Below the pieces are notes generated by a model. The model was given only the letters and a program-made list of their open reading frames with translations. It was not told the DNA's origin and made no database searches. Made by a program: the position numbers and the translations under genes. A stretch of DNA of 37,708 bases from CAUUCX01 sp041844835 (lineage in GTDB: Bacteria; Bacillota; Clostridia; Peptostreptococcales; Anaerovoracaceae): contig JBGZBU010000030.1 in assembly GCA_041844835.1 (NCBI GenBank), forward strand, positions 1 to 37,708. The letters run 5' to 3'. This document shows, in pieces, positions 15,273-25,500 of the stretch (positions within the stretch are counted from its first letter, which is position 1; each line of letters opens with the position of its first letter).

Positions 15273-15351
15273 TTGCACAAAAAGACGAAAAATGCCGAAC
15301 CGATCTCCAATATCGGGGAACATATGCTTTAGGGCATGAAAGGAGCGCAGG

Positions 15352-15876
15352 ATGAGCGATAAAAGAAAAAAAGTAGGAATAATCATGGGCAGTATAAACG
15401 ATTATGATAAAGTGAAGCCCGCCATCGACTTTTTCAAGGAGCTGAACATAGAATATGAAGCGCATGTGTATTCAGCGCATAGAACTCCGGCGGAGGTGGA
15501 TTTGTTTATGAATAAAGCCTCTGAAGATTTTGCCGTTATTCTGGCTGCCGCCGGGAAAGCCGCTCATCTTGCCGGTACGGTCGCCGCCAAAACGGTATTG
15601 CCGGTCATAGGGATCCCGATTAAATCTTCAACACTGGACGGGCTTGACGCACTCCTTTCCACCGTGCAGATGCCGCAGGGCGTCCCGGTCGCAACCGTGG
15701 CGATAGACGGTGCGCATAACGCCGCCGTGCTTGCCGCACAGATACTTGCGGTATTTGATGACCGCGTGAGAGAGGAGCTGCTAAAAAATAAGGAACGAAT
15801 GCGAGAAAATGTTTTGGATGCGGACAAAAAACTGCAGGCGTTATTGGAGGAAAAAGGTGGAAGATTTGAATTTTGA
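15352..15876 (+). CDS. purE: N5-carboxyaminoimidazole ribonucleotide mutase PurE
   Basis: 174 residues; carries out the carboxylation-rearrangement step to CAIR in purine synthesis. IIMGSINDYDKVKPAIDFF opens the fold, the SAHRTP catalytic loop is present, and ILAAAGKAAHLAGTVAAKT then QMPQGVPVATVAI follow. The SAHRTP and AAHL features point to class I PurE, which normally needs PurK; no purK lies in this window. Start supported by AAAGGAG. Its end overlaps the purF start by 20 bases. Confidence 0.95.
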   Translation: MSDKRKKVGIIMGSINDYDKVKPAIDFFKELNIEYEAHVYSAHRTPAEVDLFMNKASEDFAVILAAAGKAAHLAGTVAAKTVLPVIGIPIKSSTLDGLDALLSTVQMPQGVPVATVAIDGAHNAAVLAAQILAVFDDRVREELLKNKERMRENVLDADKKLQALLEEKGGRFEF

Positions 15877-17371
15877 ATTTGACAAATTGCATGAAGAATG
15901 CGGCGTTTTCGGGGTCTATTCTCCTAAAGAATTTGATGTCGCAATGAAGACATATTACGGTATTTTCGCCCTCCAACATCGCGGACAGGAGAGCTGCGGG
16001 ATCGCCGTAAACGATGACGGAGTCATCAAAACGCATAAAGATGTGGGCATAGTAAACGACGTATTTGACGCCGAGACAATCGAAAAACTGGGGCGCGGGC
16101 ATATAGCCATAGGGCATGTAAGATACGGCACCAAAATCACGGCAACGCAGGCAAATGCGCAGCCGATGACAATAAATCATATGAAAGGCTCCATGGCGCT
16201 CGCCACGAACGGCGCAATCGTAAACGCAGCGGAACTCAGGCGCGAGCTCGAAATGAACGGACTCATATTTCATTCCGTAAGCGACAGTGAAATAATAGCT
16301 TCGATAATAATCAGGGAACGCCTATGCACCGATTCAATCGAGCAGGCTATTTCTGAAGCGATGAACAGCCTTAAAGGGGCATATTCCATGGTTTTGATGT
16401 CTCCGCGAAAATTGGTGGGAGTGAGAGATCCACACGGTTTTCGGCCTCTGGTAATCGGGAAGAGAGATGAGCTTTACGTGATTGCTTCGGAGACTTGTGC
16501 GCTTGATTCAATAGGCGCGAATTTCGTTCGGGATGTGGAGCCGGGGGAAATAGTTGTAGTTGATTCGCAAGGACTGAGGAGTATTAAAACGCATCTTGGA
16601 ACTGCAAAAAAAGCGCTGTGCTCATTTGAATATATTTACTTTTCCAGACCCGATTCGGTGGTAGACGGCACATCCGTGCACGATGCCAGGCGCAGGGCGG
16701 GGGCATTGCTCGCGCTCGACAACAGGGTGGACGCTGATGTGGTGATCGGCGTGCCCGATTCGGGCATAGACGCGGCGATGGGCTATTCGCAGCAATCGGG
16801 GATCCCCTACGGTCTCGGGTTTATTAAAAACAAATACATCGGCAGGACATTCATACAAAACGATCAGCAATATAGGGAAGACAGATTGAAAATAAAACTC
16901 AATGTTGTGGAGAGCACGGTGCGCGATAAGCGAGTAATAATGGTAGACGATTCGATAGTGAGGGGAACTACCAGCGCGAGAATTGTGCGTTTGCTCAGGA
17001 ATGCGGGAGCCAAGGAAGTACATGTCAGGAGCTCGGCGCCGAAATTTTTAAATCCGTGCTATTTCGGCACGGATATCGACTCGCGGGATCATCTGATTGC
17101 CGTCAGGTATAATGAAGAAGAAATAGCTAAAATTGTAGGCGCGGACAGTGTGGCATTCCTTGATTTGCGTGATCTTTTCAGAATTATAAATGACAGCTCG
17201 ATGGGCATGTGTCACGGTTGTTTCAGCGGAGAATACCCTATCGAGGTCCCGTCATGTGATCTTGAAAAACCTAAAAATGTTGTCAAAAAAATATCCGAGG
17301 CAAGGTCTGAAAACCGAGAAAGGGAGAAAAAAATAAAAGATGAAAGGAAAAGGAATGAAGAGCTACAGTGA
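15857..17371 (+). CDS. purF: Amidophosphoribosyltransferase PurF (Fe-S type)
   Basis: 504 residues; makes phosphoribosylamine from PRPP and glutamine, the first committed step. Starts at GTG 15857, six bases after GGAGG. The nucleophile is C15 in HEECGVFGV after a short propeptide-like lead. The glutaminase part has FALQHRGQESCGIAV and GHVRYGT. The PRPP loop is IMVDDSIVRGTTSARI. Cysteines at ALCSFEYIYFSRPDS, NPCYFG and GMCHGC match the four ligands of the 4Fe-4S cluster in Bacillus PurF, implying oxygen sensitivity. A Lys/Arg/Glu-rich tail overlaps purM by 17 bases. Confidence 0.96.
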   Translation: MEDLNFEFDKLHEECGVFGVYSPKEFDVAMKTYYGIFALQHRGQESCGIAVNDDGVIKTHKDVGIVNDVFDAETIEKLGRGHIAIGHVRYGTKITATQANAQPMTINHMKGSMALATNGAIVNAAELRRELEMNGLIFHSVSDSEIIASIIIRERLCTDSIEQAISEAMNSLKGAYSMVLMSPRKLVGVRDPHGFRPLVIGKRDELYVIASETCALDSIGANFVRDVEPGEIVVVDSQGLRSIKTHLGTAKKALCSFEYIYFSRPDSVVDGTSVHDARRRAGALLALDNRVDADVVIGVPDSGIDAAMGYSQQSGIPYGLGFIKNKYIGRTFIQNDQQYREDRLKIKLNVVESTVRDKRVIMVDDSIVRGTTSARIVRLLRNAGAKEVHVRSSAPKFLNPCYFGTDIDSRDHLIAVRYNEEEIAKIVGADSVAFLDLRDLFRIINDSSMGMCHGCFSGEYPIEVPSCDLEKPKNVVKKISEARSENREREKKIKDERKRNEELQ

Positions 17372-18422
17372 CGCGTATAGAGAAGCGGGAGTTGATATTA
17401 CCGCGGGGTATGAGTCTGTGGAGATGATGAAAGCGCATATCGCAAAAACCGAAATCCCCGGGGTTCTCTCCGGGATAGGAGGTTTCGGCGGCCTGTTTTC
17501 TCTTGCGGAGTCCGGAATCAAAGATATGGCGGAGCCCGTGCTCGTATCCGGCACTGACGGAGTCGGCACCAAGTTGCGACTCGCATTTATTTTGGATAAG
17601 CACGATTCGATAGGAATTGATTGCGTTGCGATGTGCGTAAACGATATAATCTGCGGCGGCGCAAGGCCCCTGTTTTTCCTTGATTACATAGGAACGGGGA
17701 AAACAGTTCCGTCAAAAATAGCAGATATAGTAAAGGGAGTCGCTGACGGCTGCAAGCTTGCGGGGGCGGCGCTTATAGGCGGAGAAACGGCGGAAATGCC
17801 CGGGTTTTATCCGGGCGGCGAATATGACCTTGCCGGATTTGCGGTCGGAATAGTCGATAGGTCGGATATCATTGACGGTTCCGATATGAGAGCGGGGGAT
17901 AAGATCATAGCGCTCAAATCCTCCGGATTTCATTCCAACGGCTATTCGCTGGTGCGAAAAATATTCGATGTCGAGAATTGCGATCTGCATGAATATTTCC
18001 CGGAATTGGGAATGACTTTGGGCGAAGCGCTGCTTGCCCCGACAAAAATATATGTGAAAGCGATACTCAGTCTCACGGCGGAGCTTAAAGACAGCAGAGC
18101 TGTAAAGGGAATCGCGAATATAACGGGCGGCGGCTTTTATGAAAACATTCCCCGCTGCATTCCTAAGGATAAGAATCTGTCGGCACGTATCATAAAATCT
18201 GCGGTACAGTCGCCGCCGATTTTTGGCATGGCGGCGAAATTGGGGGGAATTTCCGAGCACGATATGTACAACACATTCAATATGGGAGTGGGAATGGTGG
18301 TTACGGTTGCCCCCGAGAGCCTCAATGCGGCGCTTGAAATCTTACGAGCTGCCGGTGAGGATGCGTATGTTATCGGGGAGATGGTCGAAGCATCCGGCGA
18401 AGAGCGGATAGAGATTGTGTGA
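17355..18422 (+). CDS. purM: Phosphoribosylformylglycinamidine cyclo-ligase PurM
   Basis: 355 residues; ATP-dependent closure of FGAM to AIR. Visible motifs: SYSDAYREAGVDI at the start, VSGTDGVGTKLRLAF, IGIDCVAMCVNDI, GGETAEMPGFY, and ANITGGGFYENIPR. ATG 17355 is preferred because AAAGGA lies six bases upstream; ATG 17340 is also in frame but has no clear site. Overlaps purF by 17 bases. Its stop codon lies in the first copy of a 13-bp tandem duplication (18417-18442). Confidence 0.95.
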   Translation: MKSYSDAYREAGVDITAGYESVEMMKAHIAKTEIPGVLSGIGGFGGLFSLAESGIKDMAEPVLVSGTDGVGTKLRLAFILDKHDSIGIDCVAMCVNDIICGGARPLFFLDYIGTGKTVPSKIADIVKGVADGCKLAGAALIGGETAEMPGFYPGGEYDLAGFAVGIVDRSDIIDGSDMRAGDKIIALKSSGFHSNGYSLVRKIFDVENCDLHEYFPELGMTLGEALLAPTKIYVKAILSLTAELKDSRAVKGIANITGGGFYENIPRCIPKDKNLSARIIKSAVQSPPIFGMAAKLGGISEHDMYNTFNMGVGMVVTVAPESLNAALEILRAAGEDAYVIGEMVEASGEERIEIV

Positions 18423-18442
18423 GTTTAATGTGTGAGTTTAAT
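18417..18442 (+). repeat. 13-bp tandem duplication at the purM/purN junction
   Basis: GTGTGAGTTTAAT occurs twice back to back (18417-18429 and 18430-18442). The first copy contains the purM stop; the second ends exactly before the purN ATG. A recent slippage event is the simplest reading. Confidence 0.9.
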
Positions 18443-19069
18443 ATGAAAAAGGCAAATAAGGCAAATGATAGTAAAATCAGGGTAGCGGTGCTCGTCTCGG
18501 GAGGCGGGACAAATTTGCAGGCGCTAATGGACGCGGAGCGAGCCGATATTATACGATCTGCAGAGATTGCGGTTGTAATTTCAAACAATCCGGATGCATA
18601 TGCACTTGTACGGGCAGAAAAAACGGGGATAAAAACGTATGCCGTTGAAAAACTCAAAAGCTCCGCGGAAGAAGAGATTATAAAAATTCTCGAAGCCGAG
18701 GATATCGACTTGATCGTTCTCGCAGGATTTATGACGATACTTAGCCGCAGTTTTACGAGCAGATATGAGCAAAGGATTATCAATGTTCATCCGTCTCTTA
18801 TCCCATCATTTTGCGGAGCAGGTTATTACGGACTGCGAGTTCATGAAGCGGCGCTGGAATACGGTGTAAAAATCACCGGAGCCACGGTCCATTTCGTCAA
18901 TGAGATCCCGGATGGCGGCGAAATCATAATGCAAAAAGCGGTCGAGGTGAGGGACGATGATAATGCAAAGACTCTGCAGGAACGAGTCATGAAAGAGGCG
19001 GAGCATATAATTCTGCCGCAAGCCGTGGAAATCGTGGCAAAAAAAATAAAGGAGAGTAAGAATGTTTGA
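18443..19069 (+). CDS. purN: Phosphoribosylglycinamide formyltransferase PurN
   Basis: 208 residues from ATG 18443; transfers formyl from 10-formyl-THF to GAR. Motifs: VLVSGGGTNLQALMD, IVLAGFMTILS, the catalytic INVHPSLIPSFCGAGYYG with the family H-P-S-L-L/I-P, and ATVHFVNEIPDGGEII with the active-site Asp. The start is uncertain: in-frame ATG 18428 and GTG 18419 exist and no good Shine-Dalgarno is seen, probably because the duplication moved the gene away from it. Overlaps purO by 8 bases. Confidence 0.93.
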   Translation: MKKANKANDSKIRVAVLVSGGGTNLQALMDAERADIIRSAEIAVVISNNPDAYALVRAEKTGIKTYAVEKLKSSAEEEIIKILEAEDIDLIVLAGFMTILSRSFTSRYEQRIINVHPSLIPSFCGAGYYGLRVHEAALEYGVKITGATVHFVNEIPDGGEIIMQKAVEVRDDDNAKTLQERVMKEAEHIILPQAVEIVAKKIKESKNV

Positions 19070-19850
19070 TTATTTAAAGGGCATTGAGTATCCGGGCAGA
19101 GGGATATTAATAGGATTAAGCGAGTCGGGCGATGAGGCGGTAACGGCATATTTTATAACGGGGCGTTCTGCGAACAGCAGAAACAGACGATTTGAAATTG
19201 ACGGAGAATCGGATTTGATAATTTATCCCGTAGATGAATCGAAAGTCGAGGATCCGAGCTTAATAATATACAGTCCCCTGCGGGATCTCGGTTCCGTTAC
19301 CGTCGTCACGAACGGCGATCAGACGGATACAATTGCGGAAGCATTGGCAAGAGGCGAGAGTTTTGAGGCGGCACTGCGCGCAAGATGCTATGAGCCGGAC
19401 GCGCCGAACTTCACGCCGCGCATAAGCGGAATGCTCAGCATGCCCGCGCTTGCAGACGGGGACGGGGATGCGAAAAACAATGAAAATAATGGGAATAACG
19501 ATGACAATGGCAAAACCGACAAAAGTGATAAAAGCGATTTCAGCTACAAATTGAGTATATTGAAAAAAGAATCGGATAGGAGTGAAGCTTGTGCCAGATT
19601 TTTCTATGAATATGAAGCGGTGCCGGGCGAAGCACATCTGATTCATACATACAGCGGCGCTGAGGAGGGGAGGCTGCTTTCATTTAAGGGAGAGCCGGTA
19701 AAACTCGATATAGGAGGAACGATTGAAGAATTGACGGAAGCCTTGTTTGACGCACTTGACGGGGAGAATATGATTTCACTGTTTGTGAGGTACATTGATC
19801 TGAAATCCGGGGAGACTTCAAGCGAGATAATCAACAAAATGGAGGAATAA
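19062..19850 (+). CDS. purO: IMP cyclohydrolase, archaeal PurO type
   Basis: 262 residues resembling the PurO family (PF07826 by recall) that closes FAICAR to IMP. Recognisable parts are YPGRGILIGLSESG, AYFITGRSANSRNRRF and IIYSPLRDLG, where the family binds substrate. Residues 131-159 form an Asn/Asp/Lys-rich low-complexity insert (19452-19538) not expected in the family. AAAGGAGAG precedes the ATG inside the purN end. It is directly followed by the AICAR formyltransferase, replacing the N-terminal half of the usual PurH. Confidence 0.85.
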   Translation: MFDYLKGIEYPGRGILIGLSESGDEAVTAYFITGRSANSRNRRFEIDGESDLIIYPVDESKVEDPSLIIYSPLRDLGSVTVVTNGDQTDTIAEALARGESFEAALRARCYEPDAPNFTPRISGMLSMPALADGDGDAKNNENNGNNDDNGKTDKSDKSDFSYKLSILKKESDRSEACARFFYEYEAVPGEAHLIHTYSGAEEGRLLSFKGEPVKLDIGGTIEELTEALFDALDGENMISLFVRYIDLKSGETSSEIINKMEE

Positions 19851-19853
19851 TCG

Positions 19854-21029
19854 ATGTCTGAGATGAAATTGAAGTACGGCTGCAATCCCAACCAGGGAAA
19901 TGCTCGGGTGTATGTGCAGGGAGAGCTGCCGATTAAAGTTCTGAACGGGAGAGCCGGCTATATCAATCTTTTAGATGCGTTAAACGCGTGGCAGCTTGTG
20001 CGCGAGCTTGCTTCTGCTACGGGGCTGCCTGCGGCGGCGTCTTTTAAGCACGTCAGTCCGGCGGGATCCGCGGTGGGAATTCCGCTCAGCGATATTGAAA
20101 AAAGAATTTATAGAATTGATGAAAACGGGGAGGAACTTTCACCGCTCGCGTGCGCGTACGCAAAGGCAAGAGGGGCGGACAGGATGTCCTCTTTCGGTGA
20201 TTTCATCGCGCTTTCCGATAAATGTGACTATGCGACGGCAGCCCTCATAAAACCGGAAATCTCTGACGGGATTATAGCGCCGGATTATGAACCTGCCGCG
20301 CTCGAATTGCTGAAAAGCAAGCGCAAAGGAGGATATACGATAATTAAAATGGATCCCGATTATCATCCGCCTGTCCTTGAGAAAAAAGAAGTTTTCGGCA
20401 TTACTTTTGAACAGGAGCGCAATAATTTAATCATAGACAAGAGTGCGATTGAAAATATCGTTACCGCGAGAAAGGATTTGTCGAAAAGCGCGGAGCGCGA
20501 TCTCATTGTAGCTCTGATAACGTTGAAATATACGCAGTCCAACTCCGTCTGCTATTCAAAAAACGGGCAGGCGATAGGCGTAGGCGCCGGGCAGCAGTCA
20601 AGAATACATTGTACCAGACTGGCGGGCGACAAGGCGGACATATGGCACCTGCGGGGGCACGAAAAAGTGTTGGCACTTAAATTCAAAGAGGATGTCGGAC
20701 GGGCAAATATTGATAATGCGATTGACATATATATAAGCGCAAATTTCAAAGAAGTGCTTGCGGACGGCATATGGCAAAAAATATTTTCCGAACGTCCACC
20801 TGCATTTACGGCGGATGAAAAGGAAGAATTTTTGCAAAAGATCAGCGGAGTGGCTCTGGGCAGCGACGCATTTTTCCCGTTCAGTGACAATATAGAGCGG
20901 GCGGGGCGCAGCGGCGTGGAATACATCGCACAACCGGGCGGTTCGATTAGGGATGAGGAAGTAATAGGCGCCTGTGACAGCAAAAATATACTGATGGCTT
21001 TTACCGGAACGAGGCTGTTTCATCACTAA
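19854..21029 (+). CDS. purH: AICAR formyltransferase (PurH C-terminal-type domain alone)
   Basis: 391 residues; formylates AICAR with 10-formyl-THF. It matches only the transformylase part of PurH: LKYGCNPNQGNARVY at the start, ASFKHVSPAGSAVG with the catalytic Lys-His pair, KYTQSNSVCYSKNGQAIGVGAGQQSRIHCTR, and ending with FPFSDNIERAG and PGGSIRDEEVI. The methylglyoxal-synthase-like IMP cyclohydrolase domain is missing, its job being taken by PurO upstream. GGAGGAATAATCG gives a good ribosome binding site. 133 bases separate it from purD. Confidence 0.92.
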   Translation: MSEMKLKYGCNPNQGNARVYVQGELPIKVLNGRAGYINLLDALNAWQLVRELASATGLPAAASFKHVSPAGSAVGIPLSDIEKRIYRIDENGEELSPLACAYAKARGADRMSSFGDFIALSDKCDYATAALIKPEISDGIIAPDYEPAALELLKSKRKGGYTIIKMDPDYHPPVLEKKEVFGITFEQERNNLIIDKSAIENIVTARKDLSKSAERDLIVALITLKYTQSNSVCYSKNGQAIGVGAGQQSRIHCTRLAGDKADIWHLRGHEKVLALKFKEDVGRANIDNAIDIYISANFKEVLADGIWQKIFSERPPAFTADEKEEFLQKISGVALGSDAFFPFSDNIERAGRSGVEYIAQPGGSIRDEEVIGACDSKNILMAFTGTRLFHH

Positions 21030-21162
21030 AATCGCAGTAATGGAAATTGCAAAAACGAAGACTGCATAAACAAAGAGCGGAATAGCGGATTGCAAAAGCG
21101 GATGCGAGAGCAGTCGCAGAAGCAAAGGCAGAACGGTGTATTTTCATATAAGGGAGGAAATC

Positions 21163-22500
21163 ATGAGAGTTTTGGTTGTAGGCGGCGGCGGTCGTGAACA
21201 CGTGATAGTAAAAAAAATAAGCGAAAATCCGAATGTCAGTGAGATATTCGCGCTTCCCGGAAACGGCGGAATAGCAGGATTTGCGACCTGTGTGCCCATT
21301 TCTGCGACCGATATTGAAAAAATCAGAGACTTTGCAGTGGAAAATGAAGTTGATTTCGCCGTAGTAGCTCCGGACGATCCGCTGATAATGGGCTGCGCCG
21401 ACCTGTTGCGCGCCGAAGGCATCCTTGTTTTCGGGCCGAGCAAAGAGGCGGCGCAAATAGAGGGGAGCAAATCCTACTCGAAAGCGTTTATGAAAAAATA
21501 TGGAATTCCGACCGCTTCATACGAGGAATTTACTTCCTATGATTCTGCAGTCGCATATGTAAAGGAGCAAAACAAATATCCGACGGTCATCAAGGCGGAC
21601 GGTCCGGCGCTGGGTAAAGGAGTAATAATTGCAGAAGATGAGGAAACGGCGGAAAAGGCGCTTTATGACATGATGAAAGATAAATGTTTCGGCGCTAGCG
21701 GGGATAAGGTCGTGATTGAGGAATTCTTAAGGGGTCCTGAAATCACGGTTCTCGCGTTTTGCGACGGAGTAAGCATAAGACCCATGCTGTCGTCCATGGA
21801 CCATAAAAAGGCGGGAGACGGCGATACGGGGCTCAATACGGGCGGCATGGGGGTAATCGCTCCCAATCCCTTTTATACCGGCGAAGTGGAACGCGATACA
21901 TATGAGAAGATAATGATTCCGACCATGCAGGGGTTTTTGGCGGAGGGTACGCCGTTTAAAGGCTGCATATATTTCGGACTTATGCTGACCGATGAGGGCG
22001 TCAAGGTGATTGAATACAATTGTCGCTTCGGTGATCCCGAGGCGCAGGCCATACTTCCGCTGCTTAAAGGCGACCTCTTGGACATAATGATTGCCGTTGA
22101 AAAAAGCAGGCTTGATGATGTCGAAATTGATTTTTATGACGGCGCATCGTGCTGTGTGGTTGCGGCATCGGGCGGATATCCGGGGGAATATGCCAAGGGA
22201 TATGAAATAGATTTTTCAGAGATTTTCGGGGATGACCCCGCGGCTATGGCGGCTCGGAAATTTGAAGCATACGGCGGGATTACGGTTTTTCACGCGGGAA
22301 CGAGCATGCACATTGCGGATGGTGCGCCGGTGTATACCACAAACGGCGGCAGAGTGCTGAACGTCATCGCGACGGCGGACAATCTCAGGTCCGCGGTGGA
22401 CAAAGCGTATAACGCCGTGAAAAAAATACACTTCAGCGACATGTTTTTTAGAAACGACATAGGTGAAAATGCGATCAGAGAATGGGAGCGCAGAAAGTAA
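21163..22500 (+). CDS. purD: Phosphoribosylamine-glycine ligase PurD
   Basis: 445 residues; ATP-grasp ligase joining glycine to phosphoribosylamine. MRVLVVGGGGREHVIVKKI is the N-terminal signature. Further: FALPGNGGIAG, ATP-grasp YPTVIKADGPALGKGVII, EEFLRGPEITVLAFCDG, SSMDHKKAGDGDTGLNTGGM, and CRFGDPEAQ with the metal ligands. ATG 21163 follows AGGGAGGAAA; the longer frame from 21136 is not conserved. The spacer 21030-21162 is purine-rich with imperfect AAGCGGAT-like repeats and no gene. Confidence 0.96.
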   Translation: MRVLVVGGGGREHVIVKKISENPNVSEIFALPGNGGIAGFATCVPISATDIEKIRDFAVENEVDFAVVAPDDPLIMGCADLLRAEGILVFGPSKEAAQIEGSKSYSKAFMKKYGIPTASYEEFTSYDSAVAYVKEQNKYPTVIKADGPALGKGVIIAEDEETAEKALYDMMKDKCFGASGDKVVIEEFLRGPEITVLAFCDGVSIRPMLSSMDHKKAGDGDTGLNTGGMGVIAPNPFYTGEVERDTYEKIMIPTMQGFLAEGTPFKGCIYFGLMLTDEGVKVIEYNCRFGDPEAQAILPLLKGDLLDIMIAVEKSRLDDVEIDFYDGASCCVVAASGGYPGEYAKGYEIDFSEIFGDDPAAMAARKFEAYGGITVFHAGTSMHIADGAPVYTTNGGRVLNVIATADNLRSAVDKAYNAVKKIHFSDMFFRNDIGENAIREWERRK

Positions 22501-22559
22501 AACGGTGCAGGCAAGACACGATAAACAAGCGATCGTCGGAATTGCAAACGGAGGAAAAA

Positions 22560-25500
22560 ATGAATTTATATCGCGTATACGTGGGCAAAAAAAAAGGATT
22601 TGACCAGGAGGCGGAAAAACTGCTTTCCGAAATAAATGAATTGCTCGGAATAGGCAGCGTAAAAAATGTGCAAATCATAAACAGGTATTATGTATCAGGC
22701 ATAGATCCGGATTTGCTGGAGCAGGCAAAAAAAGGAGTTTTTTCGGAACCGCAGGTTGATGTCGTGCTGGATGAACTGCCCGATGCCGACGCGATGTTTG
22801 CGGTTGAATATGTGCCGGGACAGTTTGATCAGCGTGCGGATTCGTGCGAGCAATGCATACAGTTCATTTCCGGCGGCGAGCGTCCTGTCGTTAAAAATGC
22901 AAAGGTATATCTTCTTCATTCCGCCGGAGCGCCTGGGGGCGCCGGAATCGGGACTGAAGATGTGGAAAGAATCAAGCGCCACATAATAAATCCGGTGGAA
23001 AGCCGGGAGGCGGCGCTCGAAATGCCGCAGAGCATAATCGAGCGTTATGAGGAACCTGCGGATGTTATAAGAGTTCATGATTTCCCAAATGACGAAAACA
23101 TAAGTGATGCGGATGCGATGCAATTCATCGAAAAATACGGTCTTGCAATGGATGCCGGCGATCTTCGCGTTTGCGCGAAATATTTTGCATCCGAGGAACG
23201 TGTTCCGAGCATGACGGAGCTCAGAGTAATAGATACATATTGGTCGGATCACTGCAGGCACACGACGTTTTCCACGGAGCTTAAAGATGTGAGAATTGAG
23301 GACGGCGCAGTTGAGAAAGCCTACAAGCGCTATTTGAATCTGCGGGGCGATCTGGGTATTAAAAAACCCGTTACTCTGATGGATATGGCAACAATTGTTG
23401 CAAAACATCTGCGCGCTGCAGGTGAATTGAACTCAATTCCGGATTCGGAAGAGGTGAACGCCTGCACGGTCAGAGTAAAGGCGGATGTGGACGGAAAGGA
23501 TGAGGATTGGTTGTTCCTCTTCAAGAACGAAACTCATAATCATCCGACTGAGATAGAGCCTTTCGGAGGAGCGGCGACATGCATTGGGGGCGCGATAAGA
23601 GATCCTCTTTCCGGCAGAGGATATGTTTATCAGGCGATGAGGCTCACGGGCGCAGGCGATCCGCGCACACCTGTTTCCGAAACGCTGAGCGGGAAATTGC
23701 CGCAGCGCACCATAGTTCAGACGGCTGCGGCGGGGTATTCGTCATATGGGAATCAGGTGGGGCTTGCAACCGGATTTGTGGACGAGATATATCATCCGGG
23801 ATTTGTCGCAAAACGAATGGAAGTGGGAGCTGTGATAGGTGCGGCGCCGGAAGCTCAGGTACGGCATCTCGTGCCGGAGCCGGGAGATGTGATTGTTCTG
23901 CTTGGCGGCAAAACGGGCAGAGACGGCTGCGGAGGAGCTACAGGTTCCTCAAAATCTCACGACGCGGATTCCCTCGCGGAGTGCGGGGCGGAAGTGCAAA
24001 AAGGGAACGCTCCCGAAGAGAGGAAAATTCAGCGACTTTTCAGAAATAAAGAAGTATCTTCGATGATAAAGCGCTGTAATGATTTCGGCGCGGGGGGAGT
24101 CTCCGTCGCAATAGGAGAGCTTGCACCGGGTGTGACGGTTAATTTGGACAAGGTCCCAAAAAAATATGACGGGCTTGACGGAACGGAGCTTGCAATATCC
24201 GAATCACAAGAGCGCATGGCTGTTGTGCTTGCTGCGCATGATTTAGGTCGTTTCCTCGCGTATGCCGCGGAGGAAAATCTGGAGGCTACGCATGTCGCCG
24301 ACGTTACGGAAGAAGAGCGTGTAGTCATGTATTGGCGGGGCGACAGGATAGTCGATCTTTCACGCGCATTTTTGAATACGAACGGAGCAAAAAAAGAAAT
24401 TGCGATTCATGTTAAAAATATGCCGGCGCATTCAATAAAAACGCCGAAGAAAAAAATCACATCACTTAAGAAAGAATATGAAAATTTGCTTTCCGATATC
24501 AATGTGGCAAATAAAAGAGGTCTCAAGGAAATGTTCGATTCGACGATCGGGGCGGGAAATTTGATTTTCCCTTTCGGCGGAGTTCATATGAAAAGCCCCG
24601 CATCCGTGATGGCATGCCGCTTCCCGGTGCTGCAAGGCAGGACGACCACGTGCTCGATGTTGTCATGCGGGTATAATCCGTTTATATCAAGCGAGTCGTG
24701 CTATGCCGGCGCAAATTTGGCTGTTATAGAATCCATATCAAAACTGGTCGCGGCGGGGGGAGATTTGAAAAACGCCTACATGAGTTTTCAGGAATATTTT
24801 GAAAAGCCGGGCAGGATCGCTTCACGCTGGGGAAAACCAATGGCATCTCTCATGGGGGCGTTTGATGCGCAAATGGATCTCGGCATTGCGGCAATAGGGG
24901 GAAAGGATTCGATGAGCGGGAGTTTTGAGAATATGGATGTACCTCCCACGCTCATATCTTTCGCCGCCTCCGTTCAGGATGAATCGCGCATAGTGACCGA
25001 GGAATTTAAAAAAAGCGGCTCGACAGTAATATTGATTACACCTGAGGTGAACGAATTCGGATTACCGAATGGGGCGAACTTGCGCAAATATTTTGATGTC
25101 GTGTCCGAATTCATAACGGGCGAAAGTGTTGTTGCCGCCGCGACGATTACATACGGCGGGATTGCGGAGCGCATTTTTAAGATGGCAATCGGAAACGGAA
25201 CAGGTTTTAAATTCAGTGAAAAATTTGAGATGAGCAGGGCGTTTGAATATTCATACGGCGCGTTTGTTGCAGAGCTTTCGGAAAATCAGGATGCTGATGC
25301 TTGCGTTTTCACCTTGAAATCCGTCTTGCCGCGTGGTTCTAATGTCGAGGTTCTTGGCCATACCGATCTTCAGTACGAAATTTCGGGCATTATTGACGGA
25401 ATGCGTGAAACGCTATCTCTTGCGGAGCTGGAAGATATATATGACGCACCGCTCAAAGAAATATTTCCGTATGATTTTAAAGCTAAGGCCGGCTCTAGTA

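Noticed and set aside
15050..15351. Purine riboswitch before purE
   Set aside because: The conserved loop sequences of the purine aptamer are not visible; PurBox-like repeats are the better reading.
22482..22559. 26-codon upstream extension of purL
   Set aside because: Overlaps the end of purD and has no site for translation start; GGAGG precedes ATG 22560.
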